Shown here: one piece after another, positions 17,948 through 27,570 of the stretch
Layout: every line of letters begins with the position of its first letter
How positions within the stretch are numbered: the first letter of the stretch is position 1
Assembly (NCBI RefSeq): GCF_021295315.1
Contig: NZ_JAIMJA010000011.1
Coordinates: 62,001 to 126,000 of the forward strand
Direction of reading: 5' to 3'
Source: Motilimonas cestriensis
GTDB lineage: Bacteria; Pseudomonadota; Gammaproteobacteria; Enterobacterales; CBDFNC01
DNA: 64,000 nt
Position numbers and translations under genes: made by a program
The notes under the pieces: generated by a model
The model's input: only the letters and a program-made list of their open reading frames with translations
The model's database searches: none
Told to the model about the DNA's origin: nothing

Positions 17948-18733
17948 TTAGGGTCGGCAAGCGCCATTTAATAACTCACACATTAAACTGGCGCCACGCA
18001 GCCATTGAGCATCGAAATGCTCAACAACATTACCAATCGTTAACCAGAGAATGAACAAGCCAAATAGCATACTGATAGAGAAGCCGAGGGAGAAAATATT
18101 TAACTGCGGTGCAGCCCGGGTCATAATACCAAATGAAAAGTTCACCAACAGCATCGCCACAATAGAAGACATAGACATGGCCAGCGCAGCGGTGAACATA
18201 ACGCCTAACCAGCCCGCTAATTTTTGATACTGCAAGGCTGATAAACCTTCCATTGAGATCGGCAAGGTCGTGAAGCTTTCCACTATCATGTATATCATCA
18301 CTAAGTGACCATCCACGGCAAAAAACAGCAACGTAACCAACATTAAGTAAAATTGACCAACAACCGGAGAAGTCTGGCCATTGAGCGGATCCGCCATGGA
18401 AGCAAAGCCTAAACTGGTTTGCATCGCAATAACTTGTCCGGCGATGACGAACGTTTGCATAACAAAAACCGATACGGTTCCGACCGCAGTACCAATCAGA
18501 ATTTGCTGTAGTACAACCAGTACACTCTCTCCTGAAAACAAAGGGATAGGCGGTGGATCGGGTAGAACGGGAACAACCATCAGCGTGATGGCTAAAGAAA
18601 GCAGTAAACGGATACGCTTAGGTGTTGTTTTGGCGCCAATGCCTGTCATCACCATCAGCAATGCCGCAATACGGCATAGCGCCCATAAATAGCTGGATAG
18701 CCAAGTGATAACGATATCGGCAGGGTAACTCAT
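17948..18733 (-). CDS. fliR: Flagellar biosynthesis protein FliR
   Basis: 261 residues, integral membrane protein of the type III export core complex FliPQR. Several hydrophobic helices span the protein, with the conserved stretch GQVIAMQTSLGFASMADP near the centre and RAAPQLNIFSLGFSISMLFG toward the end. Its start overlaps the fliQ stop by one base. With FliP and FliQ it forms the helical export gate. Ordinary length for the family. Confidence 0.96.
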   Translation of the reverse strand: MSYPADIVITWLSSYLWALCRIAALLMVMTGIGAKTTPKRIRLLLSLAITLMVVPVLPDPPPIPLFSGESVLVVLQQILIGTAVGTVSVFVMQTFVIAGQVIAMQTSLGFASMADPLNGQTSPVVGQFYLMLVTLLFFAVDGHLVMIYMIVESFTTLPISMEGLSALQYQKLAGWLGVMFTAALAMSMSSIVAMLLVNFSFGIMTRAAPQLNIFSLGFSISMLFGLFILWLTIGNVVEHFDAQWLRGASLMCELLNGACRP

Positions 18734-19002
18734 TAGCCGACAACGCTTGGGATTTGTTCAATCATGCTATAAAAGAACTCCATTAGCATTCTAAACCCCC
18801 AATGAGCACCAAACATTAGCGCTAAGATAGTGATAATCAAACGCGGTAAAAAACTCAGGGTTTGTTCATTTATTGAAGTTGCTGCTTGGAAGACTGATAC
18901 AATTAAGCCAATGATCAAGCTAGGAATAATACAAGCACAGACTAATATCAACACTAACCATAAAGCGTGCTTAAAAATATCAACAAAGACTTCAGGTGAC
19001 AT
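18733..19002 (-). CDS. fliQ: Flagellar biosynthesis protein FliQ
   Basis: 89 residues with two membrane helices (about 14-38 and 52-72) joined by the conserved loop SVFQAATSINEQTLSFLPR, the hallmark of FliQ. It belongs to the FliPQR export gate (four copies in the known complex). It lies between fliP, 20 bases upstream, and fliR, with which it overlaps by one base. Confidence 0.96.
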   Translation of the reverse strand: MSPEVFVDIFKHALWLVLILVCACIIPSLIIGLIVSVFQAATSINEQTLSFLPRLIITILALMFGAHWGFRMLMEFFYSMIEQIPSVVG

Positions 19003-19022
19003 AAATGCTCCTTATGCTTTGG

Positions 19023-19769
19023 CTACAAGCCAAAACTGCTGGCCAAGCTACCTATGATCAAGTTCCAACCGTCCACTAGCACGAATAACATTAACTTAAA
19101 TGGTAGTGACACGATCATAGGCGATAACATCATCATACCCATCGCCATTAGGATACTCGCCACCACCAAGTCGATAATCAAAAAAGGGATAAACACCATA
19201 AAGCCAATTTGAAAGGCGGTTTTAAGCTCACTGGTGACAAAAGCAGGTATCAATACATGAATAGGTACCTCTTGTGGTGTTGCCACATCGATGTTGGCCA
19301 TCTCAACAAATGTTTGTAGATCAGTCACCCGCGTTTGCGCCAACATAAAGGCCTTCAATGGCCCTTGACCTTGCTCTATGGCTTGGGCAAAAGGGATTTC
19401 TTCAGCAAGGTAGGGCTGAATCGCTTCATTATTTACCCGCTCAAAGACGGGTGCCATAATAAAAAAAGTCATAAATAGAGTAATACCAATTATGACTTGA
19501 TTTGATGGTGTTTGCTGGAGCCCTAATGCTTGACGCAAAATACTCATCACAATCACAATGCGAGTAAATGACGTCATCATGATCACCATGGCTGGCAAAA
19601 AACTCATTGCCGTCATCAAGGCTAACACTTGCAATGTCAGACTATATTCTTGCGCACCATCCGGTCCGGTGGTTACGGTCAAGGCAGGTAATGCGCCTGT
19701 TTGTGCGACGGCGGTGCCACTGATTAACAATAAAGCCGCTAGCCATAGCCAGTGATGTATCTTTCTCAT
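19023..19769 (-). CDS. fliP: Flagellar biosynthesis protein FliP
   Basis: 248 residues. A cleavable signal peptide is visible ([17 protein letters not shown], about residues 7-23), as known for FliP. The core shows [25 protein letters not shown] and, near the end, [25 protein letters not shown], both diagnostic. FliP is the main pore-forming subunit of the export gate. Its ATG overlaps the fliO stop by four bases. Confidence 0.97.
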   Translation of the reverse strand: MRKIHHWLWLAALLLISGTAVAQTGALPALTVTTGPDGAQEYSLTLQVLALMTAMSFLPAMVIMMTSFTRIVIVMSILRQALGLQQTPSNQVIIGITLFMTFFIMAPVFERVNNEAIQPYLAEEIPFAQAIEQGQGPLKAFMLAQTRVTDLQTFVEMANIDVATPQEVPIHVLIPAFVTSELKTAFQIGFMVFIPFLIIDLVVASILMAMGMMMLSPMIVSLPFKLMLFVLVDGWNLIIGSLASSFGL

Positions 19770-20146
19770 TTCTTCTTCATCATTTTAGCGAGTTGCTCCG
19801 CAAAATTAACTGATTCAACGGGTTGAGGCTGCCAAGGCTGATCTAATTTATCAATGAGGTTAATTTGTTGCGCCGTCGCCGCTAACAAATATTGCTGCTC
19901 ACCAAGCTGCACCACCAGTAGCTTCTCTCTTCGCCCTAACGGAGTTGAGGCAATCACTTTAATCCCTTGCTGGCCAAAGTGACGGCCTAACTTACTTTGA
20001 TTAAATAGCCACGCTAACGCAAGAATAAGCAAAATGACGAAAATTAAAGCCGATAAAACAGCCATAACATCGACACTGGGCGGCTCTGGAGCCGCCCAAC
20101 TCGGCATGGAAAAAAATAAGCTAGAGAACAGTAGCAGTAATTTCAT
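19766..20146 (-). CDS. fliO: Flagellar biosynthesis protein FliO
   Basis: 126 residues: a probable signal peptide (1-18, ending SWA), one membrane helix (about 25-48, [21 protein letters not shown]) and a small basic cytoplasmic domain with [27 protein letters not shown]-type strands. FliO helps assemble FliP into the export gate. It overlaps fliN by one base and fliP by four. It is the least conserved gene of the operon, but the fold and place leave little doubt. Confidence 0.93.
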   Translation of the reverse strand: MKLLLLFSSLFFSMPSWAAPEPPSVDVMAVLSALIFVILLILALAWLFNQSKLGRHFGQQGIKVIASTPLGRREKLLVVQLGEQQYLLAATAQQINLIDKLDQPWQPQPVESVNFAEQLAKMMKKK

Positions 20147-20532
20147 TATTTGAGTTTCTTGATCCGCTCGGTTTGACTAATAACATCGGTTAAACGAATA
20201 CCAAATTTATCGTTTACCACAACCACTTCACCGTGGGCAATTAAGGTACCATTAACCAGCACATCTAATGGCTCACCCGCTACGCGATCTAATTCAACCA
20301 CTGACCCTTGATTCAATTGTAGTAAATTACGAATACTGATTTGACTGCGCCCCACTTCCATCGAAATAGTAACGGGAATATCCATAATGGCATCTAGTCG
20401 GCGTTTTTCTTCTGCCGAAATAGAAGGGCTATCATCACTATCAAATTCTTCAAGCTCAGCGGGTTTGGCTCCCCCTTCAGCCTCTTCTAATGCCGCAGCC
20501 CACTCATCGGCCATTTGCTGGTCATCACTCAT
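20146..20532 (-). CDS. fliN: Flagellar motor switch protein FliN
   Basis: 128 residues. An acidic N-terminal extension (1-50) precedes the SpoA domain with IPVTISMEVGRSQISIRNLLQLNQGSV and LIAHGEVVVVNDKFGIRLTDV. FliN forms the lower C-ring, binds phospho-CheY and docks the export ATPase complex through FliH. The start overlaps the end of fliM by eight bases. Confidence 0.97.
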   Translation of the reverse strand: MSDDQQMADEWAAALEEAEGGAKPAELEEFDSDDSPSISAEEKRRLDAIMDIPVTISMEVGRSQISIRNLLQLNQGSVVELDRVAGEPLDVLVNGTLIAHGEVVVVNDKFGIRLTDVISQTERIKKLK

Positions 20533-21589
20533 CTATTTCATCCTCTAAAACTTCTAATTGGCTAACATCATTATTAATGCGTTTGCCTTGTCTGGTCACT
20601 AGCTCAAGCTCTGTTTTCACCGAATCAGGCCGTTTTAGTTTTTCGGTGATCCGCACGGCATAATTGTCTTTGGTTCTTCCCATCTTACCGCGATAAGTAG
20701 GTAAATCCTCAATGAAAACAGTCATGGTATCTGGCATTTCAATGGGGATAATATCACCCGCTTTTAAATCCATTATGGCACGCAGGCTTAACGTGGTTTC
20801 CAATAGCTTAGTGCTAAGCTCAACAGGTACGTCCATAATTTCGTCCTTGAGGGCTTTGCTCCACCTAAAGTCGGTATCTTCCTTATCACTTTGTACACCC
20901 GCATCAAGCAATTCACGGATCGGCTCTAGCATTGAGTAAGGCATCGCGATATGGAAGTCACCGCCGCCGCCGTCCAGCTCTATATGAAAGGAATTCACCA
21001 CGATCACTTCAGTTGGACTAACAATATTAGCCATCGCAGGGTTTACTTCAGAATCTAGATACTCAAATTCAGCATCCATTACCGGGGCCCAAGCATCATG
21101 ATAATCTTCAAAGACAATTTTCAGCAGCATTTGAATAATCCGGCGCTCGGTCGGCGTAAATTCCCGCCCTTCTATTTTGGCGTGGTAGCGTCCATCGCCA
21201 CCAAAAAAGTTTTCAACCAAAATAAAGACAAGTCGCGCCTCCATGGTGATCAATGCAGTCCCTTTCAAGGGCCGAAACCGCACCATGTTTAAACTAGTCG
21301 GAACAAACAAAGTGTGGACATACTCACCAAATTTAAGCATTTGCACGCCATTGATAGACACTTCAGCTGTGCGGCGCATCATATTAAATAAACTAATGCG
21401 TAAATGTCGGGCAAAACGTTCGTTTACCAATTCCAGCGTTGGCATTCGACCACGGACAATACGATCTTGCGACGAGAAGTCGAAATTGACCGCATTGGCA
21501 TTATCAATGGGGGATTCGTCTTCTTCCTCTACATCGTCAACACCATGTAACAGGGCATCAATTTCGTCTTGTGATAAAAGATCGCTCAT
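20525..21589 (-). CDS. fliM: Flagellar motor switch protein FliM
   Basis: 354 residues. The N-terminal CheY-binding peptide is LLSQDEIDALLHGVDD (about 4-19). The middle CheC-like domain contains RRTAEVSINGVQM and the LFNMMRR region, and the C-terminal SpoA domain has VPVELSTKLLETTLSLRAIMDLKAGDIIP. FliM links CheY-phosphate binding to FliG in the C-ring. It follows fliL after 25 bases. Confidence 0.97.
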   Translation of the reverse strand: MSDLLSQDEIDALLHGVDDVEEEDESPIDNANAVNFDFSSQDRIVRGRMPTLELVNERFARHLRISLFNMMRRTAEVSINGVQMLKFGEYVHTLFVPTSLNMVRFRPLKGTALITMEARLVFILVENFFGGDGRYHAKIEGREFTPTERRIIQMLLKIVFEDYHDAWAPVMDAEFEYLDSEVNPAMANIVSPTEVIVVNSFHIELDGGGGDFHIAMPYSMLEPIRELLDAGVQSDKEDTDFRWSKALKDEIMDVPVELSTKLLETTLSLRAIMDLKAGDIIPIEMPDTMTVFIEDLPTYRGKMGRTKDNYAVRITEKLKRPDSVKTELELVTRQGKRINNDVSQLEVLEDEIDE

Positions 21590-21614
21590 TATTAATCCAT
21601 TACACCTTTAAGGA

Positions 21615-22136
21615 TTATTGCAATACAAAACCTGTAAATAACACGGCTTCCACTGTTGGCGCAGAGGCCACCTCATTCATGGCTTTTTGAACCTCTTGCA
21701 GTGACTTTTTACGTAATTCACTCTTACCCGACTCACTGCGTAATTCGTCCTCAGTCGCCGCACTAAACACACTTAGCAAGGTTCCTTCTATCAACGGTAT
21801 ATGAAGTTTGGTCAAGTTCTCATTATCAACCCCTCGCACCATTAATTGAACTTTGATTTGAACCAAGCGATCTCGGCCATCACCCGCCACGTTAAAAACA
21901 AAGGCGCGAGGCATGCCAACATAAATGGCCTTCAGTGTTGAGGTGTCTACCTTGGGTGCCGCCGATTCCGAGTTACCACCTTCAGTGGCAGCGGCGTCAT
22001 CTGAGCCAGCTAAAAAGAAATAGGCACCGCCACCGCCCGCTAATAGCACCACAACAGCAACAATGATAATAATTAACTTACCTTTGCCACCTTTCTTTTC
22101 ATTCAGTTCCAGATTTTCATTTTCTTCGTCAGCCAT
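21615..22136 (-). CDS. fliL: Flagellar basal body-associated protein FliL
   Basis: 173 residues: a short cytoplasmic Glu/Lys-rich tail, one membrane helix with a glycine-rich end (about 20-46, LIIIIVAVVVLLAGGGGAYFF), an Ala/Ser linker, then a stomatin-like periplasmic domain with YVGMPRAFVFNV and ELRKKSLQEVQKAMNE. FliL supports stator function near the MS ring. It is located between fliK and fliM, 67 bases after fliK. Confidence 0.95.
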   Translation of the reverse strand: MADEENENLELNEKKGGKGKLIIIIVAVVVLLAGGGGAYFFLAGSDDAAATEGGNSESAAPKVDTSTLKAIYVGMPRAFVFNVAGDGRDRLVQIKVQLMVRGVDNENLTKLHIPLIEGTLLSVFSAATEDELRSESGKSELRKKSLQEVQKAMNEVASAPTVEAVLFTGFVLQ

Positions 22137-22203
22137 ACCATTAGTCCATTAAGAATAAATCAGTTTAATTATTGCATAACAATAGCTTTAGACCATAGCT
22201 TCA

Positions 22204-24669
22204 CTAAGCATAAAAATCGATTGCTGAGTTTGACTGCACATAATTTTGTACGCCAGGGGCAATAGAATCCTCAACTATGTTTGATTGTTGACCACTATGA
22301 CGTTGCCCTGACCCACTCCCTTGAGCAGATTCCCCCCCTTGCTGTGAACCACTTTGCTGCTGGCTAACATGGCTTTCGCCTAGGTTAATGCCCTGCTGCG
22401 TTAACATTTCACGTAATCGAGGCATATGCTGATCAAGTAGCTCTTTACTTTGTGGCTGCGCCGTTTGAATGCTGACCGATAACTGATCATTTTGCATTGA
22501 AAGTTTAACATGCATACTGCCTAGTTCAGCAGGATCCAAGCGTATTTCAGCCTGACCTATGCCTTTGTTCATCATCATGGTGATCCGCTCACGCATAATA
22601 CTTGGCGCTTCGCGTGAAGCTAACTCAAATTTTTGTCCTAATTCAAATTGGCTGGTGGTTTGTGCTTGCTGAGCGGTTACATTAGCTGCACTTTGTCCAT
22701 TCAAGCTTTGCGCAGCGGTTAATTGTTGCAGGTGATGTTGCAACCCTGGCGCAGTTTGGCTCACCGGCGCAGCTGACTGACTCGTCGGTTGTACAAAGTT
22801 CATCGGCTGAGGGGCATTGTCTCGCTCGGTATTAACGTCTTTTGGATTGCTTTTGACTGTATCTTTTATCTGGCTTTCTTTCAGCGCTAACTCTTGCTGA
22901 GCGAGTTGACTGGCCTGATCTTTTGCTTGAGTCTTAGCTGCATTTGGCTCGAATTTTTCGCCTAAAGACGCTGGCTTTTCTTTGCTATCGGTCACGGTTG
23001 AATCAAGTATATTGGCAAATTCATTTGGCTTAATATCAGAGCGCTTGGTATTAACATCAGGATCACCATTCATTGCTGATGCGTTTGCAACAACATTCCC
23101 TTTACCTTCTACTGTAACATTTGTGCTTTTATCCGTTGTCGACGCTAGGCCTGCATTTATAACTGCGACAGACTTATCCGCTTCTTTATCTGACTCAACG
23201 AAGCCAACATCCGCAACTTTGCTTTCGGCAACCGCTTCTGTCACCGGTCTAGATGTTGAATTAGCTGCGTTAACACTCTCACTTTTAGACAATATTGGTG
23301 CTTTATTATCACTCGTATGATTCATTTGATTACGGCCTGATAAAAATGAGGTATCAATCGCTTTTACATCTTGCTTGTGCTGCCCAGCTCCGTCTAAATG
23401 AGCATTTTTTTGTTTGTTGAGCTCGTCTGCTTCTTGTTTCTTCCCTAATGCCTCAGCCTCTTGGGTCGGTTTGTTTTCTGCGGCTAACTGTTGCGATACC
23501 TTCTGCTCACTTGCTTTGATTTCTTGTTCGACAGCTTCTTTAGTTACCAATGCATCTAACTGTTGCGATACCTTCTGCTCACTTGCTTTGGTTTCTTGTT
23601 CGACAGCTTCTTTAGCAACCAATGCATCTAACTGTTGCGATACCTTCTGCTCACTTGCTTTGGTTTCTTGTTCGACAGCTTCTTTAGCAACCAATGCATC
23701 TAACTGTTGCGATACCTTCTGCTCACTTACTTTGGTTTCTTGTTCGACAGCTTCTTTAGTAACCAATGCATCTAACTGTTGCGATACCTTCTGCTCAGTT
23801 GCTTTGGTTTCTTGCTCAGCAGCTTCAACTTGCTCTTCGCTGAGCAGCAAAGAATCTATTTCGGTTTCAAGAGCGGCCTCTTGAGAGGCTAGTGCTTTCT
23901 TATCTGGTATTGTTTGTTGCTCGGTTTTAATTTTTAGTTCAGTCAACTGCGACTTCTCAGCTGACCCACCCACTTGCTCATCCCATTTAAGATTGAGTTT
24001 ATTAAGGAGAGACTCGCTGTAGTTGGTTTTAGTTTGTTCTGGATCAGATTGCTCAGCCTTAAGGTTAACAGAAGAAGGCGTTGCAATCGGTTTATCGGGA
24101 TGAGCAATTTCATTTTTTCCCGTCGACACCTCTAATGCCCCTTCTTTTGCCAAACGAGCAACGGGATCATTAGTTGCCTGCGTTAAGGTCGCTTTGTTTG
24201 CATCATTAGTATCTGGTTGTAAAGCTTGTTGTAAAGCTTGACTGATTGAATTAAGTACTGTGATTGGCTTGGTATTCTCTTTGCTGGAAGCATGAGTAAC
24301 CTGAGGAACTTGTTGCTCTGCCTGCTTGATTTGGGCCAATAAATCTTGGCCAATATCAGTTGTTACTGGTTGCTTTTCAATACCCTCAGCGTCAGACGTT
24401 ACCTGTTCCTTGGCAACCTTTTGGCGCTGATGAATTTCCTGCTTATCCGCAAACTCTTTTTCCGCCTTAATTTCTTTATCTTGCTTGCTACGCTTAACCG
24501 CTTGCTCATTTTCAATATCAGCATTTTGTTCCGCTTTTCGCGCTTTAGCGGCCTCATAAGTTTGTTTAAATTCAATGTGAGCATCAGTTTGTTGATCCAC
24601 AAACGCAGCTGAATCACTCGTTTGCGATGCTGAAACATTATTTAACTGAGATTGAACTGATTGCATCAT
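22204..24669 (-). CDS. fliK: Flagellar hook-length control protein FliK
   Basis: 821 residues, long for FliK (405 in Salmonella). The N-terminal two thirds are Gln/Lys/Glu/Ala-rich and probably extended, acting as the length gauge. It includes a block of 24-residue repeats (about 280-396, unit close to EAVEQETKASEQKVSQQLDALV). The C-terminal Flg_hook domain (about 675-770) shows MMMNKGIGQAEIRLDPAELGSM, the conserved export-switch contact region. The tail is Gln/Ser/Gly-rich. A sigma-54-type promoter lies upstream, starting a fliK-to-flhB unit. Length and repeats are the unusual features; the domain call is secure. Confidence 0.95.
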   Translation of the reverse strand: MMQSVQSQLNNVSASQTSDSAAFVDQQTDAHIEFKQTYEAAKARKAEQNADIENEQAVKRSKQDKEIKAEKEFADKQEIHQRQKVAKEQVTSDAEGIEKQPVTTDIGQDLLAQIKQAEQQVPQVTHASSKENTKPITVLNSISQALQQALQPDTNDANKATLTQATNDPVARLAKEGALEVSTGKNEIAHPDKPIATPSSVNLKAEQSDPEQTKTNYSESLLNKLNLKWDEQVGGSAEKSQLTELKIKTEQQTIPDKKALASQEAALETEIDSLLLSEEQVEAAEQETKATEQKVSQQLDALVTKEAVEQETKVSEQKVSQQLDALVAKEAVEQETKASEQKVSQQLDALVAKEAVEQETKASEQKVSQQLDALVTKEAVEQEIKASEQKVSQQLAAENKPTQEAEALGKKQEADELNKQKNAHLDGAGQHKQDVKAIDTSFLSGRNQMNHTSDNKAPILSKSESVNAANSTSRPVTEAVAESKVADVGFVESDKEADKSVAVINAGLASTTDKSTNVTVEGKGNVVANASAMNGDPDVNTKRSDIKPNEFANILDSTVTDSKEKPASLGEKFEPNAAKTQAKDQASQLAQQELALKESQIKDTVKSNPKDVNTERDNAPQPMNFVQPTSQSAAPVSQTAPGLQHHLQQLTAAQSLNGQSAANVTAQQAQTTSQFELGQKFELASREAPSIMRERITMMMNKGIGQAEIRLDPAELGSMHVKLSMQNDQLSVSIQTAQPQSKELLDQHMPRLREMLTQQGINLGESHVSQQQSGSQQGGESAQGSGSGQRHSGQQSNIVEDSIAPGVQNYVQSNSAIDFYA
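23484..23829 (-). repeat. 72-bp in-frame tandem repeat inside fliK
   Basis: The block GCATCTAACTGTTGCGATAC recurs at 23552, 23624, 23696 and 23768, an exact 72-bp period, with a fifth diverged copy beginning near 23484. Each unit encodes 24 residues of helix-forming Glu/Gln/Lys/Ala sequence. The copies differ at only a few bases, so they are recent or kept alike by recombination. Confidence 0.95.
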
Positions 24670-24741
24670 ACGCTACATCCGTATTATCGAGCGGCAAACA
24701 CTTGCCGAAAAGCCAATATAGGCGACAGTAAGCATTAAGAA

Positions 24742-24757
24742 AGCAATAATCGTTCCA
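24742..24757 (-). promoter_or_regulatory. Sigma-54 type promoter upstream of fliK
   Basis: Minus-strand TGGAACGATTATTGCT matches TGGCACG-N4-TTGCT at all but one position and keeps the GG/GC spacing. It lies in the 97-base gap after fliJ, about 73 bases before the fliK start. In Vibrio the fliK-to-flhB genes also form their own sigma-54 unit. Confidence 0.75.
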
Positions 24758-24766
24758 ATAATAAAA

Positions 24767-25213
24767 CTAACGCGAGTAGTGTTTTTGAAAATATTGAAAG
24801 TTTGAAAATTCATCGAGCATTTTTTGCTCTTGCTTATCCGCCTTGTGCTGTGCAGCTTGCTTACGCTTAGCTAGCAGAGATTCAACCGCCTTGCGCTTAC
24901 TTTGTACTTGCACCCAGTTGCGCTTTTTAACATCCACTTGATGCATTACCTGCGGCAAAGCCTGTTGCTGTTGCTGCATCGCGTTTTCTAATTTAACAAT
25001 GAATTTTTGATAGTAAGTAAAGCTATCGGCATACAAGCCCGCCGCACCTTTGTCATGCATTTGTTGTACGTATTGATTACGGTAATTTTGCAGGTTGGCA
25101 AACTGTTGGCGAAACTCAATAAGTTGCTGCTGTGCTTGTGCCATTTCTTGCGCGGCTTGTTGTTCATGCTTTATATGTTGCTCAAGTACCAAGTGCAATG
25201 CTTTATCTGACAT
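24767..25213 (-). CDS. fliJ: Flagellar export chaperone/stalk protein FliJ
   Basis: 148 residues, almost entirely a two-helix coiled coil rich in Gln, Lys and Glu, the usual FliJ shape. It contains ALHLVLEQHIKHEQQAAQEM near the start and QAAQHKADKQEQKMLDEF near the end. FliJ is the central stalk of the FliH-FliI ATPase and contacts FlhA. It is 58 bases after fliI and the last gene of the fliE-to-fliJ unit. Confidence 0.93.
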   Translation of the reverse strand: MSDKALHLVLEQHIKHEQQAAQEMAQAQQQLIEFRQQFANLQNYRNQYVQQMHDKGAAGLYADSFTYYQKFIVKLENAMQQQQQALPQVMHQVDVKKRNWVQVQSKRKAVESLLAKRKQAAQHKADKQEQKMLDEFSNFQYFQKHYSR

Positions 25214-25271
25214 ATCAATCTCACCTTTTACAACTTAATAACGCGTTGCTGATTAACAATGCTGCAAACTA

Positions 25272-26615
25272 TTATCGCTGCTGGCCACTGTTGACAAACT
25301 CTTGCGCTAATCCAGCCAATTGACTCAAGCTGTTTTCATAATTAACCGACTCTTTCATAGGTTGTTGCAAGAAGTGGTCCAACCTTGGCTTAATATTAAT
25401 GGCTTGATCAATACGCGGGTCACTGCCCCTGGAGTAGGCGCCAATGGTGATTAAATCTTTGTTTTCTTGATATAGCGAATAAGCTTGCTTAATCGCCCGG
25501 GCCAACATTTGATGCTCATCACTTGTCACCATAGGCATGACCCGACTAATCGATTTAGCAACATCAATAGCCGGGAAATGCCCTGCATCAGCGAGTTCAC
25601 GAGCAAGTACAATATGGCCATCTAAAATAGCCCGCGCAGCATCAGCAATGGGATCTTGTAAATCATCCCCTTCCGTTAATACGGTAAAAAACGCCGTGAT
25701 CGAACCTTGCCCGCCGCTGCCGTTACCGGCTCTTTCTACCAATGCTGGTAACTTAGCAAATACCGAGGGCGGATAGCCTTTGGTGGCTGGCGGCTCGCCA
25801 ATAGCTAATGCAATTTCACGTTGCGCTTGAGCAAAACGGGTCAACGAGTCCATTAATAGCAGCACACTTAAGCCTTGATCGCGAAAATATTCTGCTACGG
25901 TCAACGCGGTTTCACAGCCTTTTAGGCGCATTAACGGTGACGCATCGGCAGGCGCAGCGATAACGACTGCACGAGCGCGCCCTTCTTCGCCTAAGATATC
26001 ATCAATAAATTCTTTTACCTCACGACCACGCTCACCAATCAAGCCCACCACCACCACATCGGCACTGCTGCCGCGTGTCATCATGCCGAGTAGCACACTC
26101 TTACCTACACCAGAACCAGCAAACAGGCCCATACGCTGGCCTTTACCCACGGTAATCATAGAGTTAATAGCACGCACGCCCACATCCATGGGATGGCGGA
26201 TTGGGTCTCTCGCTAGCGGATTGATGCGAGCGGCGCCGTACTTGGCTCGTTCGTGGCTCATGATGTCGCCCAAACCATCGAGTGGATTACCCACACCGTC
26301 AATGACTCGGCCGAGCAACTCCATACCAACGGGGATCCCCTGCGTCTCATTCATTGGGATCACCCGCGCGCCCGGTAAAACACCAGACAAACGTTCACTC
26401 GGCATTAAAAACAGCTTATCGCCGGAAAAGCCTACAACTTCGGCCTCAATCAGCCCTTCCATGGTTTCTACTTGACACAAGCTACCCAAAGGCGCGGTGC
26501 AACCAATGGCTTCTAGTGTCAGCCCGACGACACGCGTCAATTTTCCGGCAGCAACAGGCTTAGGCGCTAAATTGACAGCTTGGTAATGTGATAAACGACT
26601 AGCCAGCGGGGTCAT
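25272..26615 (-). CDS. fliI: Flagellum-specific ATPase FliI
   Basis: 447 residues, F1-beta-like export ATPase. Walker [16 protein letters not shown] (about 165-179), the [11 protein letters not shown] segment, Walker B region [20 protein letters not shown], and [19 protein letters not shown] are all present. It energises or regulates type III export together with FliH and FliJ. Its start overlaps the fliH end by 17 bases. Confidence 0.97.
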   Translation of the reverse strand: MTPLASRLSHYQAVNLAPKPVAAGKLTRVVGLTLEAIGCTAPLGSLCQVETMEGLIEAEVVGFSGDKLFLMPSERLSGVLPGARVIPMNETQGIPVGMELLGRVIDGVGNPLDGLGDIMSHERAKYGAARINPLARDPIRHPMDVGVRAINSMITVGKGQRMGLFAGSGVGKSVLLGMMTRGSSADVVVVGLIGERGREVKEFIDDILGEEGRARAVVIAAPADASPLMRLKGCETALTVAEYFRDQGLSVLLLMDSLTRFAQAQREIALAIGEPPATKGYPPSVFAKLPALVERAGNGSGGQGSITAFFTVLTEGDDLQDPIADAARAILDGHIVLARELADAGHFPAIDVAKSISRVMPMVTSDEHQMLARAIKQAYSLYQENKDLITIGAYSRGSDPRIDQAINIKPRLDHFLQQPMKESVNYENSLSQLAGLAQEFVNSGQQR

Positions 26616-27570
26616 GGGGTGGCTCGGTTAATGAATTCGGGTCGTCATTTTCTTCGACGTTTTCATGCTTGGGCGATGATTCGGTACTGGCAACAGAGGT
26701 TACTTCATCCGTATTTTCCTGCTCATTAACCTGACTTGTATCGCGCTCTGGTAGTGGCTCAGGCAGTATCTCTTGCACTTCTTGCTGCGCATCCGCTAAA
26801 GCTTGCTGCATATGTGCATTGTTTTGCGTCAAAAACTGTTTTAGTACTTGGTTTATACGCATCTCTAACGGGTAATCGACACTGGATAATTCCGTTTTAA
26901 CCTGGCAATCGCCGCGCTGTAAACTTGGCTCAGCAATTAAATGCCAGCCACGTTTTTCACACTCTTGTGCACTATACACAGTTTCAATCATAGCGATATC
27001 ATCAGGATGAAAATGCAGCTTCGCCGTTTGGGTCGCAAAAGGAAGTACATCAATGGCTTGCTTTAAAGCGCCGAGGATCACTTTAGGGTTAGTGGTTACT
27101 TCGGTTTTAACTATCTGTTGCGTTAGCTGCAGCACTAAATTGACCAATTGCTGCTCTACTTCTTGATCTAAATGAGCAACGGGTTGACATAAATCTTGCG
27201 TCAACTTAGCCCAAATAGCGGATTGTTTAGCAATTTCATCCGCGCCTTGCGCTAAGCCTTCAGCAATACCTTGCGCTAAGCCTTCAGTGTGTCCTTTAAC
27301 TAATCCCTCCGCTTTGCCTTGCGCTTCACCTTGTTCAAATCCCGCTAGACGGCCTTGATCAAATCCTTCTTGGTAAGCATCTTGGCGTATGGCTTCTATT
27401 TCTTCAAGGGAAGGTGGCGCCGGAGGCAACTCTTCAATCTCTTCTTCTACCTCTTGATGATACCAATCAGGGGGCATATTAAGGGCGTTAGTATTGCGCT
27501 TAACGGGCTCTTCTACCTCTGGAATTTGCCAAAGTTCTGGCTTACTATCGTGCTCTGAAGAATGCGACAT
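26599..27570 (-). CDS. fliH: Flagellar assembly protein FliH
   Basis: 323 residues, regulator of FliI. A central run of Gly-xxx-Gly type repeats (about 71-114; [17 protein letters not shown] then [16 protein letters not shown]) is the known FliH helix-packing feature. The C-terminal V-ATPase E-like domain (about 130-245) follows. The last 60 residues are an extra acidic, low-complexity tail ([15 protein letters not shown] onward), longer than in enteric FliH. It overlaps fliG by one base. Confidence 0.94.
   Translation of the reverse strand: MSHSSEHDSKPELWQIPEVEEPVKRNTNALNMPPDWYHQEVEEEIEELPPAPPSLEEIEAIRQDAYQEGFDQGRLAGFEQGEAQGKAEGLVKGHTEGLAQGIAEGLAQGADEIAKQSAIWAKLTQDLCQPVAHLDQEVEQQLVNLVLQLTQQIVKTEVTTNPKVILGALKQAIDVLPFATQTAKLHFHPDDIAMIETVYSAQECEKRGWHLIAEPSLQRGDCQVKTELSSVDYPLEMRINQVLKQFLTQNNAHMQQALADAQQEVQEILPEPLPERDTSQVNEQENTDEVTSVASTESSPKHENVEENDDPNSLTEPPHDPAG

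Noticed and set aside
23414-23884. Cys/Ser-rich reading frame opposite the fliK repeats
   Set aside because: It is the antisense shadow of the 72-bp repeat; composition follows from the repeat, and there is no ribosome site or family match.
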